From positions 1 through 64,000 of the forward strand of contig JBMOOM010000021.1 of assembly GCA_049323275.1 (NCBI GenBank): a DNA stretch of 64,000 nt. The letters are read 5' to 3'. The stretch comes from Taklimakanibacter sp049323275 (GTDB lineage Bacteria; Pseudomonadota; Alphaproteobacteria; Rhizobiales; Aestuariivirgaceae). Shown one piece after another: positions 26,014 through 34,823 of this stretch. Every line of letters starts with the position of its first letter. Within the stretch, counting starts at the first letter, position 1. Made by a program: the position numbers and the translations under genes. The notes under the pieces are model-generated. The model was not told the DNA's origin. It worked only from the letters and a program-made list of their open reading frames with translations, and made no database searches.

Positions 26014-26988
26014 ATGAAGCATTTGATCAAGAAGACGATGGGCGTTGCCGCATTGCTGGCCGGCATCGCGATGGGGGCGTCGGTCGCGCAAGCCGGCTAT
26101 CCAGAGCAGCCGATCCGCCTGATCGTGCCGTTCTCGGCCGGCGGCGGCACCGACATCACCGCGCGCATCGTCGCCGAGGACATGTCGAAGACCTTGGGTC
26201 AGCCCGTCCTGGTCGACAACCGTCCGGGCGCCCAGGGCATCGTCGGCACCAAGGAAGCGGCGGGCGCCAAGCCCGACGGCTACACGATGGTGTTCGTGCT
26301 CCAGGCCACGCTGGCGCTCAATCCGAGCCTCTATACGGCGACCAACTACGACCCGGTCAAGGATTTCGAGCCGATCGGCCAGATCTCGGAATCGCCCTAT
26401 GTCGTCGTGGTTCATCCCAATCTCGGCGTGAAGACCCTCGCCGAGCTCGTCGCCAAGGCCAAGGCGGCGCCGGGCAGCATCAATTTCGCCAGCGGTGCGG
26501 CGGCTTCCTTCCTCGCTTCCCGTCTGCTGCAGCAGGCGGTCGGCATCGAGCTCACCCATATTCCCTATAATGGCTCAGGGCCTGCGATCACCGATCTGCT
26601 CTCCGGCCGCGTCAGCCTGATGCTCAGCAGCCCGGTCTCCGTGTTGCCGCATATCAAAGCCGGCAAGCTCATTCCGCTCGCCGTCACCGGCGCGAAACGT
26701 TCGCCGTCGCTGCCCGACCTGCCGACCGTCGCCGAGCTCGGCTATCCCGATTTCGCGGTCTCCGGCTGGTATGGTTTTGCCGCGCCCGCCGGCACGCCGA
26801 AGGAATTCATCGACAAGCTCAACCAGGCTCTCGTCCAGGCGCTGGCCAAGCCTGAAGTTCAGGCCGGGCTCGAGAAGTCGGGCGTCGAGGGCAAGTCGAG
26901 CTCGCCCGACGAGCTCAAGGCGCTCATCGCCAGCGAGATCGCGCGCTGGACCGCGATGATCAAGGAAGCCGGCATTCAGCCTGAATGA
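26014..26988 (+). CDS. tctC: Tripartite tricarboxylate transporter binding protein (TctC-like)
   Basis: Periplasmic receptor of 324 aa. The signal peptide is about residues 1-26 (VAALLAGIAMGASVAQA). The family motif PIRLIVPFSAGGGTDITAR follows at once, and AAGAKPDGYTM and DLPTVAELGYPDF come later. ATG 26014 has GGGAGAG upstream. With the TctB and TctA genes downstream it forms a complete tripartite carrier for a carboxylate. The family binds citrate, tartrate, terephthalate and many other acids, so the substrate is open. Confidence 0.9.
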   Translation: MKHLIKKTMGVAALLAGIAMGASVAQAGYPEQPIRLIVPFSAGGGTDITARIVAEDMSKTLGQPVLVDNRPGAQGIVGTKEAAGAKPDGYTMVFVLQATLALNPSLYTATNYDPVKDFEPIGQISESPYVVVVHPNLGVKTLAELVAKAKAAPGSINFASGAAASFLASRLLQQAVGIELTHIPYNGSGPAITDLLSGRVSLMLSSPVSVLPHIKAGKLIPLAVTGAKRSPSLPDLPTVAELGYPDFAVSGWYGFAAPAGTPKEFIDKLNQALVQALAKPEVQAGLEKSGVEGKSSSPDELKALIASEIARWTAMIKEAGIQPE

Positions 26989-27003
26989 TCGGTCACGGCG
27001 AAG

Positions 27004-27029
27004 GGGCGCTCCGGCGACGGAGCGCGCCC
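27004..27029 (+). terminator. Hairpin after tctC
   Basis: Stem GCGCTCC (27006-27012) / GGAGCGC (27019-27025), extended by GGG/CCC with one bulge. A weak T-rich run (TTCAATTTT) follows about 8 nt further on. It could reduce read-through from the highly expressed binding-protein gene into hpaF. Confidence 0.45.
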
Positions 27030-27061
27030 GCGTCTGTTCAATTTTCCCCTGGAGTAGCAAA

Positions 27062-27460
27062 GTGCCTCATATCTGGATCGAGACTTCCGCCAATATCGCC
27101 GATGAGCCGGAGGTCAAGGCGCTCAAGGACTGCGTCTATCAGGCGGCTCTCGCCACCGGCATCTTCCCGCTCGGCGGCATTCGCCTGCGCTTTCAGGTGA
27201 TCGACGACTACATTGTCGGTGACGGCCATCCCGACAACAGCTTCGTTCACGTCGTGCTGCGCATCGGCGTCGGCCGCGATGCGGAAACCAAGCGCAAATC
27301 GGCGGAAGCGGTCTTTGCCAGGATCTGCGATCTGCTGGCGCCGCTGCAGCAGCGCAAGCCGCTGGCTGTAGCCTTTGAGCTCCAGGAGATGCATCCTGAG
27401 CTGAACTTCAAGTTCAACAATCTGCACGAGCACATCAAGCGCCGGCAAGAGTCGAACTGA
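27062..27460 (+). CDS. hpaF: 5-carboxymethyl-2-hydroxymuconate delta-isomerase (HpaF)
   Basis: Tautomerase-superfamily enzyme of 132 aa with a GTG start. Pro2 becomes the N-terminal catalytic base after Met removal. ATGIFPLGGIR, DNSFVHVVLRIGVGR and HPELNFKFNNLH match HpaF of the homoprotocatechuate pathway nearly block for block. It isomerises 5-carboxymethyl-2-hydroxymuconate to the 2-oxo form before decarboxylation. TGGAG precedes the start. It lies between tctC and tctB, so the transporter and pathway are expressed together. Confidence 0.85.
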   Translation: MPHIWIETSANIADEPEVKALKDCVYQAALATGIFPLGGIRLRFQVIDDYIVGDGHPDNSFVHVVLRIGVGRDAETKRKSAEAVFARICDLLAPLQQRKPLAVAFELQEMHPELNFKFNNLHEHIKRRQESN

Positions 27461-27493
27461 CCGCATCCGGTTGGTTAAATCGGGAGGAATGAG

Positions 27494-27934
27494 ATGAAGG
27501 CGACGAGGGACCTGATCGCGGGCCTGATGTTTTCCGGCATCGGGCTCGCGGCATTGATCATCGCCCGCAATTATCCTTTCGGGACGACCCTCAACATGGG
27601 CGCCGGATATTTTCCGGTGATCGTGTCGACACTGATCCTTCTCTTCGGCATCCTCCTCGTCATTCAGGAAATGATCAAGGGCAATGGTCCGGCGCTGGGC
27701 GACATCGCCTGGCGGCCGCTCGTCATCATCACCGGCGCCGTCATCGGCTTTGCGCTGCTGATCGACACCGCTGGCCTCATTCCCGCGGTCGCCTTTCTCG
27801 TGGCGGTGAGCTGGTTCGCCGATCCGGCGCGGAAGTGGCGTCATCTGCCGATCCAGATCTCCGTCGGCATCGTCGTGCCCATTCTCATCTTCCGCCTCGG
27901 CCTCAATATGCCGATCAATCTCTGGGCATTCTGA
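27494..27934 (+). CDS. tctB: Tripartite tricarboxylate transporter small membrane subunit (TctB-like)
   Basis: Inner-membrane protein of 146 aa with four predicted helices (about residues 8-28, 38-57, 72-92, 113-140). This is the size and topology of TctB. GGGAGGA precedes the ATG. The stop TGA shares a base with the ATG of tctA. Confidence 0.85.
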   Translation: MKATRDLIAGLMFSGIGLAALIIARNYPFGTTLNMGAGYFPVIVSTLILLFGILLVIQEMIKGNGPALGDIAWRPLVIITGAVIGFALLIDTAGLIPAVAFLVAVSWFADPARKWRHLPIQISVGIVVPILIFRLGLNMPINLWAF

Positions 27935-29433
27935 TGATCGACGGACTGCTGCTCGGCTTCCAGGTCGCCTTTTCGCTCGACAATCTCCTCTATTGCCTGA
28001 TCGGTGTGACGCTGGGCACCTTCATCGGCATGCTGCCGGGGGTCGGCCCCCTGGTCACCATCGCGATGCTGCTGCCGATGACCTATGGACTGCCGCCGGA
28101 AGGCTCGCTGATCATGCTGGCCGGCATCTATTACGGCGCCTCCTATGGCGGGTCGTCGACCGCCATCCTGGTCAATCTGCCGGGCGAATCCTCCTCCGTC
28201 GTCACCTGCCTCGACGGTTATCAGATGGCGAAGAAGGGCCGCGCCGGCGCCGCTCTGGCGATCGCCGCCGTCGGCTCATTCGTGGCCGGCTGCATCGGCA
28301 CGCTGGCGATCGCCTTGTTCGCCCCCTGGCTCGGCAGGGCCGCGCTGGATTTCGGCGCGGCGGAATACACCGCCTTGATCGTCATGGCGTTGGTGGCGAC
28401 CTCGGTGCTGGTGCAGGGCGCTTTCGTCAAGGGACTGCTCATGGCGCTGTTCGGCATCCTGATCGGCCTCGTCGGCATGGACGTCAATTCCGGCGCGCTG
28501 CGGTACACTTTCGGCCTTGCCCCGCTGATGGACGGCATCGAGTTCGTCGTCGTGGCGGTCGGGATGTTCGCCTTCACCGAGATCATCACGCAGCTCAAGT
28601 CCCATGGCGCGGAGCCGGTGGAGGCCACCCGGGTCGACAGCCTGATGCCGACGCGGGACGAGCTCAAGACCTCGGCTCTGCCGATCCTGCGCGGCACCGG
28701 CATCGGCATGTTCTTCGGCATCCTGCCTGGCATCGGGCCGACAATGAGCTCTTTCGCGTCCTATATGCTGGAGAAGCGGGTGGCGCGCGATCCGTCGCGT
28801 TTCGGCCAAGGCGCCATCGAAGGCGTCGCGGCGCCCGAGGCCGCCAACAACGCCGCGGCGCAGACCTCCTTCATCCCGACCCTGACGCTCGGGGTGCCCG
28901 GCAGCGCCACGATGGCGCTGATGCTCGGCGCCTTGATGATCCAGGGCATCACGCCCGGACCCAATGTCATCACCGAGCGCCCGACCTTGTTCTGGGGACT
29001 CGTCGCCAGCATGTGGATCGGCAATGTGCTGCTGGTGATCCTCAACCTGCCGCTCATCCGCCTGTGGACGGCGCTGCTCAAGGTTCCCTATTCCTGGCTG
29101 TTTTCGCTGATTCTGATCCTGTCCTGCTTCGGCATCTATTCATTGGCGAACAGCTATTACGATGTTCTGCTCGGCGCCTTCTTCGGCGTGATGGGTTATG
29201 TCTTTCTCAAGCTCGAATGTCCTCTGGCCCCCTTCATTCTGGGACTCGTCCTCGGGCCGATGCTCGAAGAGAATGTGCGCCGCGCCCTTCTGATCTCGCA
29301 TGGCGATCCCGCCACCTTCATCGCCAGCCCGATCAGCATCGGCTTCCTCAGCGCGACGGTCCTGCTCGTGATCTGGATGCTCATCCCCGCGGTGCGGCGC
29401 CGCAAGGAGAAGATCGAGCTGGAAACGAACTGA
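27934..29433 (+). CDS. tctA: Tripartite tricarboxylate transporter large membrane subunit (TctA-like)
   Basis: Transport channel of 499 aa with 10-12 predicted helices. Family motifs are GTFIGMLPGVGPLVTIAMLLP near residue 27, YGGSSTAILVNLPGE near 70, and the internal repeat GIGMFFGILPGIGPTMSSF near 255. ATG 27934 is used because it couples to the tctB stop; an upstream ATG lies deep within tctB. It should use an ion gradient to import the acid captured by TctC. Confidence 0.93.
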   Translation: MIDGLLLGFQVAFSLDNLLYCLIGVTLGTFIGMLPGVGPLVTIAMLLPMTYGLPPEGSLIMLAGIYYGASYGGSSTAILVNLPGESSSVVTCLDGYQMAKKGRAGAALAIAAVGSFVAGCIGTLAIALFAPWLGRAALDFGAAEYTALIVMALVATSVLVQGAFVKGLLMALFGILIGLVGMDVNSGALRYTFGLAPLMDGIEFVVVAVGMFAFTEIITQLKSHGAEPVEATRVDSLMPTRDELKTSALPILRGTGIGMFFGILPGIGPTMSSFASYMLEKRVARDPSRFGQGAIEGVAAPEAANNAAAQTSFIPTLTLGVPGSATMALMLGALMIQGITPGPNVITERPTLFWGLVASMWIGNVLLVILNLPLIRLWTALLKVPYSWLFSLILILSCFGIYSLANSYYDVLLGAFFGVMGYVFLKLECPLAPFILGLVLGPMLEENVRRALLISHGDPATFIASPISIGFLSATVLLVIWMLIPAVRRRKEKIELETN

Positions 29434-29462
29434 CGCCCGCAACTTTCTAAGAGGACCAGCCT

Positions 29463-30320
29463 ATGCGACTTTTGAGTTTTCGAGCCGGCGGCAAGGATCG
29501 CTTTGGCGCTGCGATCGATACCGGCATTGTCGATCTCTCGGCGCGCCTGAAGCAGCAGAGCCTGCGCCAGCTCATCGCCGAGATGCCGCGCCCGGAGATC
29601 GGCGACCGGATCGCCGGCGCGAGTGCCGATTATTCCCTCGGCGAGATCGACTATCTCGTACCAGTGCCCGATGCCGACAAGATCATCTGCGTCGGCGTCA
29701 ACTATGCAGACCGCAACGCCGAATATAAAGACGGCTCCGAGCTGCCGAAATTCCCGAGCCTGTTCCTGCGCAGCCGCGGCTCCTTTGTCGGCCATGGGCA
29801 GGCTTTGCTGCTGCCGCCCGAGTCGCCGCAATTCGATTACGAGGGCGAGATCGTCCTGGTGATCGGCAAGGGCGGACGCCGCATCGCGCCGGAAATGGCG
29901 CTCGACCACATTTTCGGCCTCACCATCTGCAATGAAGGCAGCGTGCGCGACTGGATGCGCCACGCCAAGTTCAATGTCACGCAAGGCAAGAACTTCCACG
30001 CCTCGGGCAGCATCGGGCCGTGGATCGAGGTTCTCGAGGATCGCGCCGCCCTCGAAGCGCTCGATATCCGTACCTGGGTCAATGACGAGCTGCGCCAGGA
30101 GGAGAGCATCGCCCGCATGATGTTCCCCTTCGCCTATCTGATCAATTATATCTCGACCTTCATGGAGCTGCTGCCGGGCGACATGATCGTGACCGGCACG
30201 CCGACCGGATCGGGCGCCCGTTTCGACCCGCCGCGTTATCTGGTCGACGGCGATGTCGTGCGTGTGTCGGTTGCCGGTGTCGGGACGCTCGAAAACCGCG
30301 TCCAGGCGGAGAAGCGATAG
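29463..30320 (+). CDS. hpaG: Fumarylacetoacetate hydrolase family protein (HpaG-like)
   Basis: FAH-fold enzyme of 285 aa. IICVGVNYADRNAEY opens the catalytic domain, FDYEGEIVLVIGKGGRRI supplies the acidic metal ligands, and GDMIVTGTPTGSGA is the conserved C-terminal strand. Between hpaF and hpaH it should be the 5-oxopent-3-ene-1,2,5-tricarboxylate decarboxylase/isomerase. FAH paralogues vary widely in substrate, so the gene name rests on context. Confidence 0.72.
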   Translation: MRLLSFRAGGKDRFGAAIDTGIVDLSARLKQQSLRQLIAEMPRPEIGDRIAGASADYSLGEIDYLVPVPDADKIICVGVNYADRNAEYKDGSELPKFPSLFLRSRGSFVGHGQALLLPPESPQFDYEGEIVLVIGKGGRRIAPEMALDHIFGLTICNEGSVRDWMRHAKFNVTQGKNFHASGSIGPWIEVLEDRAALEALDIRTWVNDELRQEESIARMMFPFAYLINYISTFMELLPGDMIVTGTPTGSGARFDPPRYLVDGDVVRVSVAGVGTLENRVQAEKR

Positions 30321-30332
30321 GAGTCGATCCTC

Positions 30333-31136
30333 ATGATGACGTCCGAAGAGATCATGGCGGCCGCCGCGGCGCTCGATCAGGCCGAGCGCGACCGCCGCCA
30401 GATCGGCCTGCTCAGTCTTGCACATCCCGGCATCGATCTCGATGACGCCTATAGGATCCAGGCGACCTGGATGGAGCGCAAGCAGGCGCAGGGCCATCGT
30501 CCCATCGGCTGGAAGATCGGCCTGACGTCGCGGGCGATGCAGCAGGCGCTCAATATAGATACGCCGGATTCCGGCGTTCTCCTCGATTCCATGGCTTTCG
30601 ACGACAGCGCCGTCATTGCGCCCGGCCGGTTCATCCAGCCGCGCGTCGAGGCCGAGATCGCCTTTGTGATGAAATCGTCCCTGCGCGGCCCCGGCGTGAC
30701 GCTCTTCGATGTGCTTGATGCGACGAGCTTTATCTCGCCGGCGCTGGAAATCCTCGATACGCGCATCGTGCGCGCCGATCCCGCGACCCGGAAGATGAGA
30801 ACGGTGTTCGACACCATTGCCGACAACGCCGCCAATGCCGGCATCGTGCTGGGCGGCCGGCCGATGCGGCCGCTCGATGCCGATCTGCGCTGGCTCGGCG
30901 CCATCGTCTCGCGCAATGGCGCGGTCGAGGAGACCGGCCTTGCCGCCGGCGTCCTCAACCATCCGGCGCGCGGCATCGCCTGGCTGGCCAATCGCCTCGC
31001 GGCCTATGGCGGGGAGATCGCCGCCGGGCAGGTGGTCCTGTCGGGATCCTTCATCCGGCCGGTGGAATGCCCGCCTGGCTCAACCATCGTCGCCGATTTC
31101 GGCGCCCTGGGCAGCGTCAGCTGCCATTTCGCGTGA
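30333..31136 (+). CDS. hpaH: 2-oxohept-4-ene-1,7-dioate hydratase (HpaH)
   Basis: FAH-superfamily hydratase of 267 aa. GWKIGLTSRAMQQALNI, RVEAEIAFVM, VFDTIADNAANAGIVLGGRP and GVLNHPARGIAWLANRL match HpaH closely. It adds water to the enol-diene acid so that HpaI can cut it. The start may be ATG 30333 or the next codon. The 12-nt gaps on both sides keep it within the operon. Confidence 0.88.
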   Translation: MMTSEEIMAAAAALDQAERDRRQIGLLSLAHPGIDLDDAYRIQATWMERKQAQGHRPIGWKIGLTSRAMQQALNIDTPDSGVLLDSMAFDDSAVIAPGRFIQPRVEAEIAFVMKSSLRGPGVTLFDVLDATSFISPALEILDTRIVRADPATRKMRTVFDTIADNAANAGIVLGGRPMRPLDADLRWLGAIVSRNGAVEETGLAAGVLNHPARGIAWLANRLAAYGGEIAAGQVVLSGSFIRPVECPPGSTIVADFGALGSVSCHFA

Positions 31137-31144
31137 GAGCATAG

Positions 31145-31909
31145 ATGCCGGCACCACAGAACCACTTCAAAAGACGCCTGCAAGCAGGCGATCGTCAGAT
31201 CGGCCTTTGGCTCGGTCTCGCCGATGCATATGCGGCCGAGCTCATCGCCGGCGCCGGTTTCGACTGGCTGGTGATCGATGGCGAGCATGCGCCCAATGAC
31301 CTGCGTTCCACCCTGGCGCAATTGCAGGCGCTGTCGGCGCATCCCGTGAGCGCCGTCTGCCGGCCGCCGGTCGGGGCGAGCTGGATGATCAAGCAGCTTC
31401 TCGATATCGGCTGCCAGACGATCCTGGTGCCGATGGTCGAAACGGCGGAGCAGGCCACGGATCTCGTGCGGGCGGTAAGATATCCGCCGCGCGGCATGCG
31501 CGGCGTCGGCGCCGGTTTCGCCAGGGCGTCCCGCTTCAACGCCATTCCGGACTATCTCGTGACCGCCGATGAGCAGGCCTGTCTGCTGGTGCAACTCGAA
31601 ACGCTCGCGGGGTTGGGCCAGCTCGAGGCGATCGCCGCGGTCGATGGCGTCGATGGCGTCTTTATCGGGCCCGCGGACCTTGCCGCCGATATGGGGCATC
31701 TGGGGCGCCCCGGCCATGGGGAGGTCCAGGCGCGGGTCGAAGACGCCCTAAGACGCATCGTCGCCACCGGCAAGGCGGCCGGCATCCTCACCTCGGATCA
31801 GCAGCTGGCGCGCCGCTATATCGAGCTCGGCGCCCGCTTCGTGGCGGTCGGCTCCGATATCGGTCTCATCGGCATGTCGGCGCGCCAGCTCGCCGCCGCC
31901 TATCGTTAG
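31145..31909 (+). CDS. hpaI: 4-hydroxy-2-oxoheptanedioate aldolase (HpaI)
   Basis: Class II pyruvate aldolase of 254 aa. IGLWLGLADAYAAELIAGAG precedes the catalytic DGEHAP (His48), and QLET and GPADLAADMG carry the divalent-metal Glu and Asp. The RYPPRGMRGVG loop is intact. The reaction yields pyruvate and succinic semialdehyde. It completes the lower meta-cleavage branch, but no ring-cleaving dioxygenase or CHMS dehydrogenase is in the window. Confidence 0.9.
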   Translation: MPAPQNHFKRRLQAGDRQIGLWLGLADAYAAELIAGAGFDWLVIDGEHAPNDLRSTLAQLQALSAHPVSAVCRPPVGASWMIKQLLDIGCQTILVPMVETAEQATDLVRAVRYPPRGMRGVGAGFARASRFNAIPDYLVTADEQACLLVQLETLAGLGQLEAIAAVDGVDGVFIGPADLAADMGHLGRPGHGEVQARVEDALRRIVATGKAAGILTSDQQLARRYIELGARFVAVGSDIGLIGMSARQLAAAYR

Positions 31910-31956
31910 CACGATCGTTCAAGACTGCCTCGATCACCCGGACCTAGCGTGGCGGG

Positions 31957-32565
31957 GTGCTGTACGACCTTTCCCTTTCCGGCCTCGTCACCCTGCTGGT
32001 CTCGGCAGTGGCGCTGATGGCCAGTCCCGGGCCGACCACGGTGAGCATCACCGCCACGGCGGCCGCCTTCGGCTTGCGTCGTTCACTCGGTTATTGGGCC
32101 GGCATCAATATCGGTACGATCCTGGTGCTTCTGGTGGTCGCCCTCGGCGCCGCCGCTCTTCTCCATGAGGCGCCGCATCTGTCTTTCGCCGTCAGCCTCG
32201 CCGCCACTCTCTACATGATTTATCTCGCCTGGCGTATCGCCACGGCGCCGCCTCTTTCCGAGGTCGCGGCGGCGGCGAGGGCGCCGGGCTGGCTCGCGGG
32301 CCTCGGGCTGGCGGTTGCCAATCCCAAGGCCTATCTCGCGATTGGCGCCGTCTATGCCCAGTCGATGCTCCTGGCCGGACGACCGGTGATGGACGCGTTG
32401 CTCAAATGCGGGCTTCTCGCTTTGGCGATCGTTGCCATCCATACGCTCTGGGCCCTCGCCGGTGCATCCCTGACGCGGCTTCTCAGCCATCCGGCAGCGG
32501 CGCGGGTCATGAATATTGCCCTTGCCTGTCTCTTAATTCTGATCGTCCTCGTCGGCTTCCTTTAG
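31957..32565 (+). CDS. LysE/RhtB-family exporter
   Basis: Membrane protein of 202 aa with six predicted helices. The family motif ASPGPTTVSITATAAAFGLRRSLGYWAGINIG is near residues 22-52, and NPKAYLAIGAVYAQ is in the second half. It exports amino acids or related small metabolites and may relieve build-up of pathway products. The start is a GTG with a poor Shine-Dalgarno, so the first residues are uncertain. Confidence 0.8.
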   Translation: MLYDLSLSGLVTLLVSAVALMASPGPTTVSITATAAAFGLRRSLGYWAGINIGTILVLLVVALGAAALLHEAPHLSFAVSLAATLYMIYLAWRIATAPPLSEVAAAARAPGWLAGLGLAVANPKAYLAIGAVYAQSMLLAGRPVMDALLKCGLLALAIVAIHTLWALAGASLTRLLSHPAAARVMNIALACLLILIVLVGFL

Positions 32566-32684
32566 GTCAGTCGTGCAACTGACATTGCGCCACCCCCCAA
32601 ATGGGGGGTGCCGAAAGGCGCACGATTCACGCACCTTGAATGGCAGAGGGCAGGGGGCGGCCGAAAGGCCGGCAGGAGATTGCA

Positions 32685-33164
32685 ATGGCGACACAAGTGC
32701 AGTTCGAGAGAGACTATGCGGCATTCGGCCGTGAGGCGCGGCCGTTCGAAATGGATGACGCGGTGGGCTTCGTCATCGCCGAATTTTCGCTTCATGACGG
32801 TTGTCCCTTTTACCCGATCGGTGCCGTGCTCGGCGCCAAGATATCGACCGTCTGGCTGGGCGAGGGGGCGCCGCCCGAGAACGATGAAAGCAACCACGCC
32901 ATCATCTTCAAGATGCGTGAGGACTATTCCTTCTTCGAGGTCGTCCTGCGCGCCAAGGGCGGCGCGCGCTGGGGTGGCAGCCTCTATGGACAGGCGCTCG
33001 AAGTCACCGATGAGATCATTGGCGGCCAGCGCGTGCTCATCGTCACCGCCGACGACACCAAGGTGCGTTACGAGTTCAATTCGCGCCTGGGACAGTATGT
33101 CAGCTGCATCTGCTGCGATGACGTGATGCCCACGATGCGGATCGCGAGATCGCAGCTCCACTGA
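32685..33164 (+). CDS. Protein of unknown function, 159 aa
   Basis: I do not recognise a family. The protein is acidic and soluble, with no signal peptide or membrane segment. It looks mostly beta-rich (GFVIAEFSL, KISTVWLGEG, YSFFEVVLRAKGG, QRVLIVTADD, KVRYEFNSRLG) and ends with a CICC cluster that could bind a metal. ATG 32685 follows AGGAG; a longer in-frame start at 32640 lacks one. It stands alone between the hpa operon and the sugar-type ABC operon. Confidence 0.6.
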   Translation: MATQVQFERDYAAFGREARPFEMDDAVGFVIAEFSLHDGCPFYPIGAVLGAKISTVWLGEGAPPENDESNHAIIFKMREDYSFFEVVLRAKGGARWGGSLYGQALEVTDEIIGGQRVLIVTADDTKVRYEFNSRLGQYVSCICCDDVMPTMRIARSQLH

Positions 33165-33315
33165 CGGTTGACCTGAGCCCTCTCTGCATCTTCCCAACCG
33201 CTGCGGACCCGCCTGATCGGTGATATATGTCAGGCCGCCCGCAGCGGCCTTGCCAGCACGCGCTGCACGACCCGATGGCGACCCTGCGTTCCGCGCGGGT
33301 TGATTTGGCGCTTGC

Positions 33316-33349
33316 CATAAGTCATCATGATAACATACATAATAGTCAT
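33316..33349. promoter_or_regulatory. AT-rich leader with a repeated CATAA..GTCAT element
   Basis: CATAAGTCAT (33316-33325) and CATAATAGTCAT (33338-33349) are spaced by about two helical turns, with an ATCATGAT dyad between them. This AT-rich island lies 28-60 nt upstream of the binding-protein start and is the best place for the operon's promoter and operator. No adjacent regulator gene indicates which protein binds. Confidence 0.35.
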
Positions 33350-33376
33350 ACACTGAATAATAACGAGGAAAAACCC

Positions 33377-34747
33377 ATGGAGAAACTGCGATTGGTCCTT
33401 GCCGGACTATGTGCGCTGGTGCTGCTGGCGTTCAACCAGGCGCTCGCCGCCGAACCGCCTGAAAAAGCCAAGATCGACTGGCAGCAATTCAAAGGCCAAT
33501 CGATCGAGCTCTTTCTCGTCAAGCATCCGTGGACCGAGGCGATCGAGCCCTACCTGCCGGAATTCGAGAAGCTCTCGGGCATCACGCTCAATCTCACCAC
33601 GGTGGCCGAGGACGCCTATTGGGACAAGTCACAGCTCGGCCTCGCCTCCGCCAAGCCGCCTTTCGACGTCTTCTTCCTGTCGATGGGTCTCAATGGCTAC
33701 ACCGCCTACCAGAACAAGTGGCTGGCCAAGCTCAATGACGCCTTCGACAATCCCAAGCTGACCGACAAGGCCTGGTACCGGTATGAGGATTTCTCGCCGG
33801 CCGCGGCCTCGGCCTTCCATTTGCCGGACCCGTCGAGCGCCGACATGTATGGCGTCCCGATGTCGACCGAAGTCTACATGTTCTTCTATCGCAAGGACCT
33901 CTTCCAGGAGAACAATATCGACGCCGCCAGCCTCACCACCATGGATCAGTGGATGGAGGCGCTGCGCAAGCTCAAGCTGCCTGAAGGCACATACCCGGCT
34001 TCGCTGCGCGGTGGCGGTCTCGGCATCCTGGATGAGCTCAACGCCGTGGTCGCCAACAGCTGGGGCAATGCGCCTTATGCCAAGGACCGCTTCGTCTATT
34101 TCGACGACAAATGGACGCCGCGCTTCACCGACCCCAAGGTGAAGGATGGCTTCTCCGACTGGGCCGAGCTGATGAAGATGTCGGCGCCGGGCGTCACCTC
34201 CTTCGATTGGTACGAGGCCACCACGCAATTCGCGCAGGGCAAGGCCGCCACCTTCGGGCCCGATGCGAGCCTCTTCGCCTCGATCTTCCTCGACCCCAAG
34301 CAGTCGACGGTTGCCGACAAGGTCGGCTTCAAGGCACTGCCCGCCGGTTCGGCCGATGGCGCCCGCACCGCCATGTGGTCCTGGGGCCTGAGCATTCCCG
34401 AGCGCTCGGAGAAGAAGGACGCCGCCTGGCTGTTCGTCCAATGGGCGACGAGTCCCTATATCGCCGCGCGTGTCGGCGAGAAGACCATGGCCTCGGCGCG
34501 GCAGTCCACCTGGGCCGATCCCGACTATCAGAAGAAGTTGCCTGAGGGCTTCGGCGCCGCGGTGGGCGACTCCCTGAAAGTGGCGCAGCCTTCGATCATG
34601 TATCTCGCCGCCGCCGATCAGGTGGTGCAGGGCATGCTCGACGCGCTGCATGCGATCTATCAGGGCGCGCCGGTGGACGACGCCATGCAGGAGCTGCAGG
34701 ACAAGGCGACCGAGGTCGTCACGCAGGCCGGGCTCTACAAGCCGTGA
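33377..34747 (+). CDS. Sugar-type ABC substrate-binding protein (family 1 SBP)
   Basis: Periplasmic receptor of 456 aa. The signal peptide is about residues 1-24 (LVLAGLCALVLLAFNQALA-A). It shows the MalE/UgpB-type features FDVFFLSMG, DMYGVPMSTEVYMFFYRKDLF and AAWLFVQWATSP. CGAGGA precedes ATG 33377. It opens an operon of two permeases, an SDR, a DMFase-like pair and an ATPase. These receptors usually bind sugars or polyols, but the enzymes that follow suggest an amide-containing or amino-substituted solute. Confidence 0.85.
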   Translation: MEKLRLVLAGLCALVLLAFNQALAAEPPEKAKIDWQQFKGQSIELFLVKHPWTEAIEPYLPEFEKLSGITLNLTTVAEDAYWDKSQLGLASAKPPFDVFFLSMGLNGYTAYQNKWLAKLNDAFDNPKLTDKAWYRYEDFSPAAASAFHLPDPSSADMYGVPMSTEVYMFFYRKDLFQENNIDAASLTTMDQWMEALRKLKLPEGTYPASLRGGGLGILDELNAVVANSWGNAPYAKDRFVYFDDKWTPRFTDPKVKDGFSDWAELMKMSAPGVTSFDWYEATTQFAQGKAATFGPDASLFASIFLDPKQSTVADKVGFKALPAGSADGARTAMWSWGLSIPERSEKKDAAWLFVQWATSPYIAARVGEKTMASARQSTWADPDYQKKLPEGFGAAVGDSLKVAQPSIMYLAAADQVVQGMLDALHAIYQGAPVDDAMQELQDKATEVVTQAGLYKP

Positions 34748-34754
34748 ACATTAT

Positions 34755-34797
34755 GGGCGCGGCGGATCGTGAATCCGCCCGCCCTTTCACTCTTTTT
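34755..34797 (+). terminator. Terminator-like hairpin after the binding-protein gene
   Basis: GGCGGAT (34761-34767) / ATCCGCC (34773-34779) with a 5-nt loop, extended by GGGC / GCCC, then a T-rich tract ending TTTTT at 34797. This is a good intrinsic terminator but lies inside the operon, so it probably attenuates expression of the permeases. Confidence 0.65.
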
Positions 34798-34823
34798 CCA
34801 CGCCTCTCCTTTTTCATTCAGGC

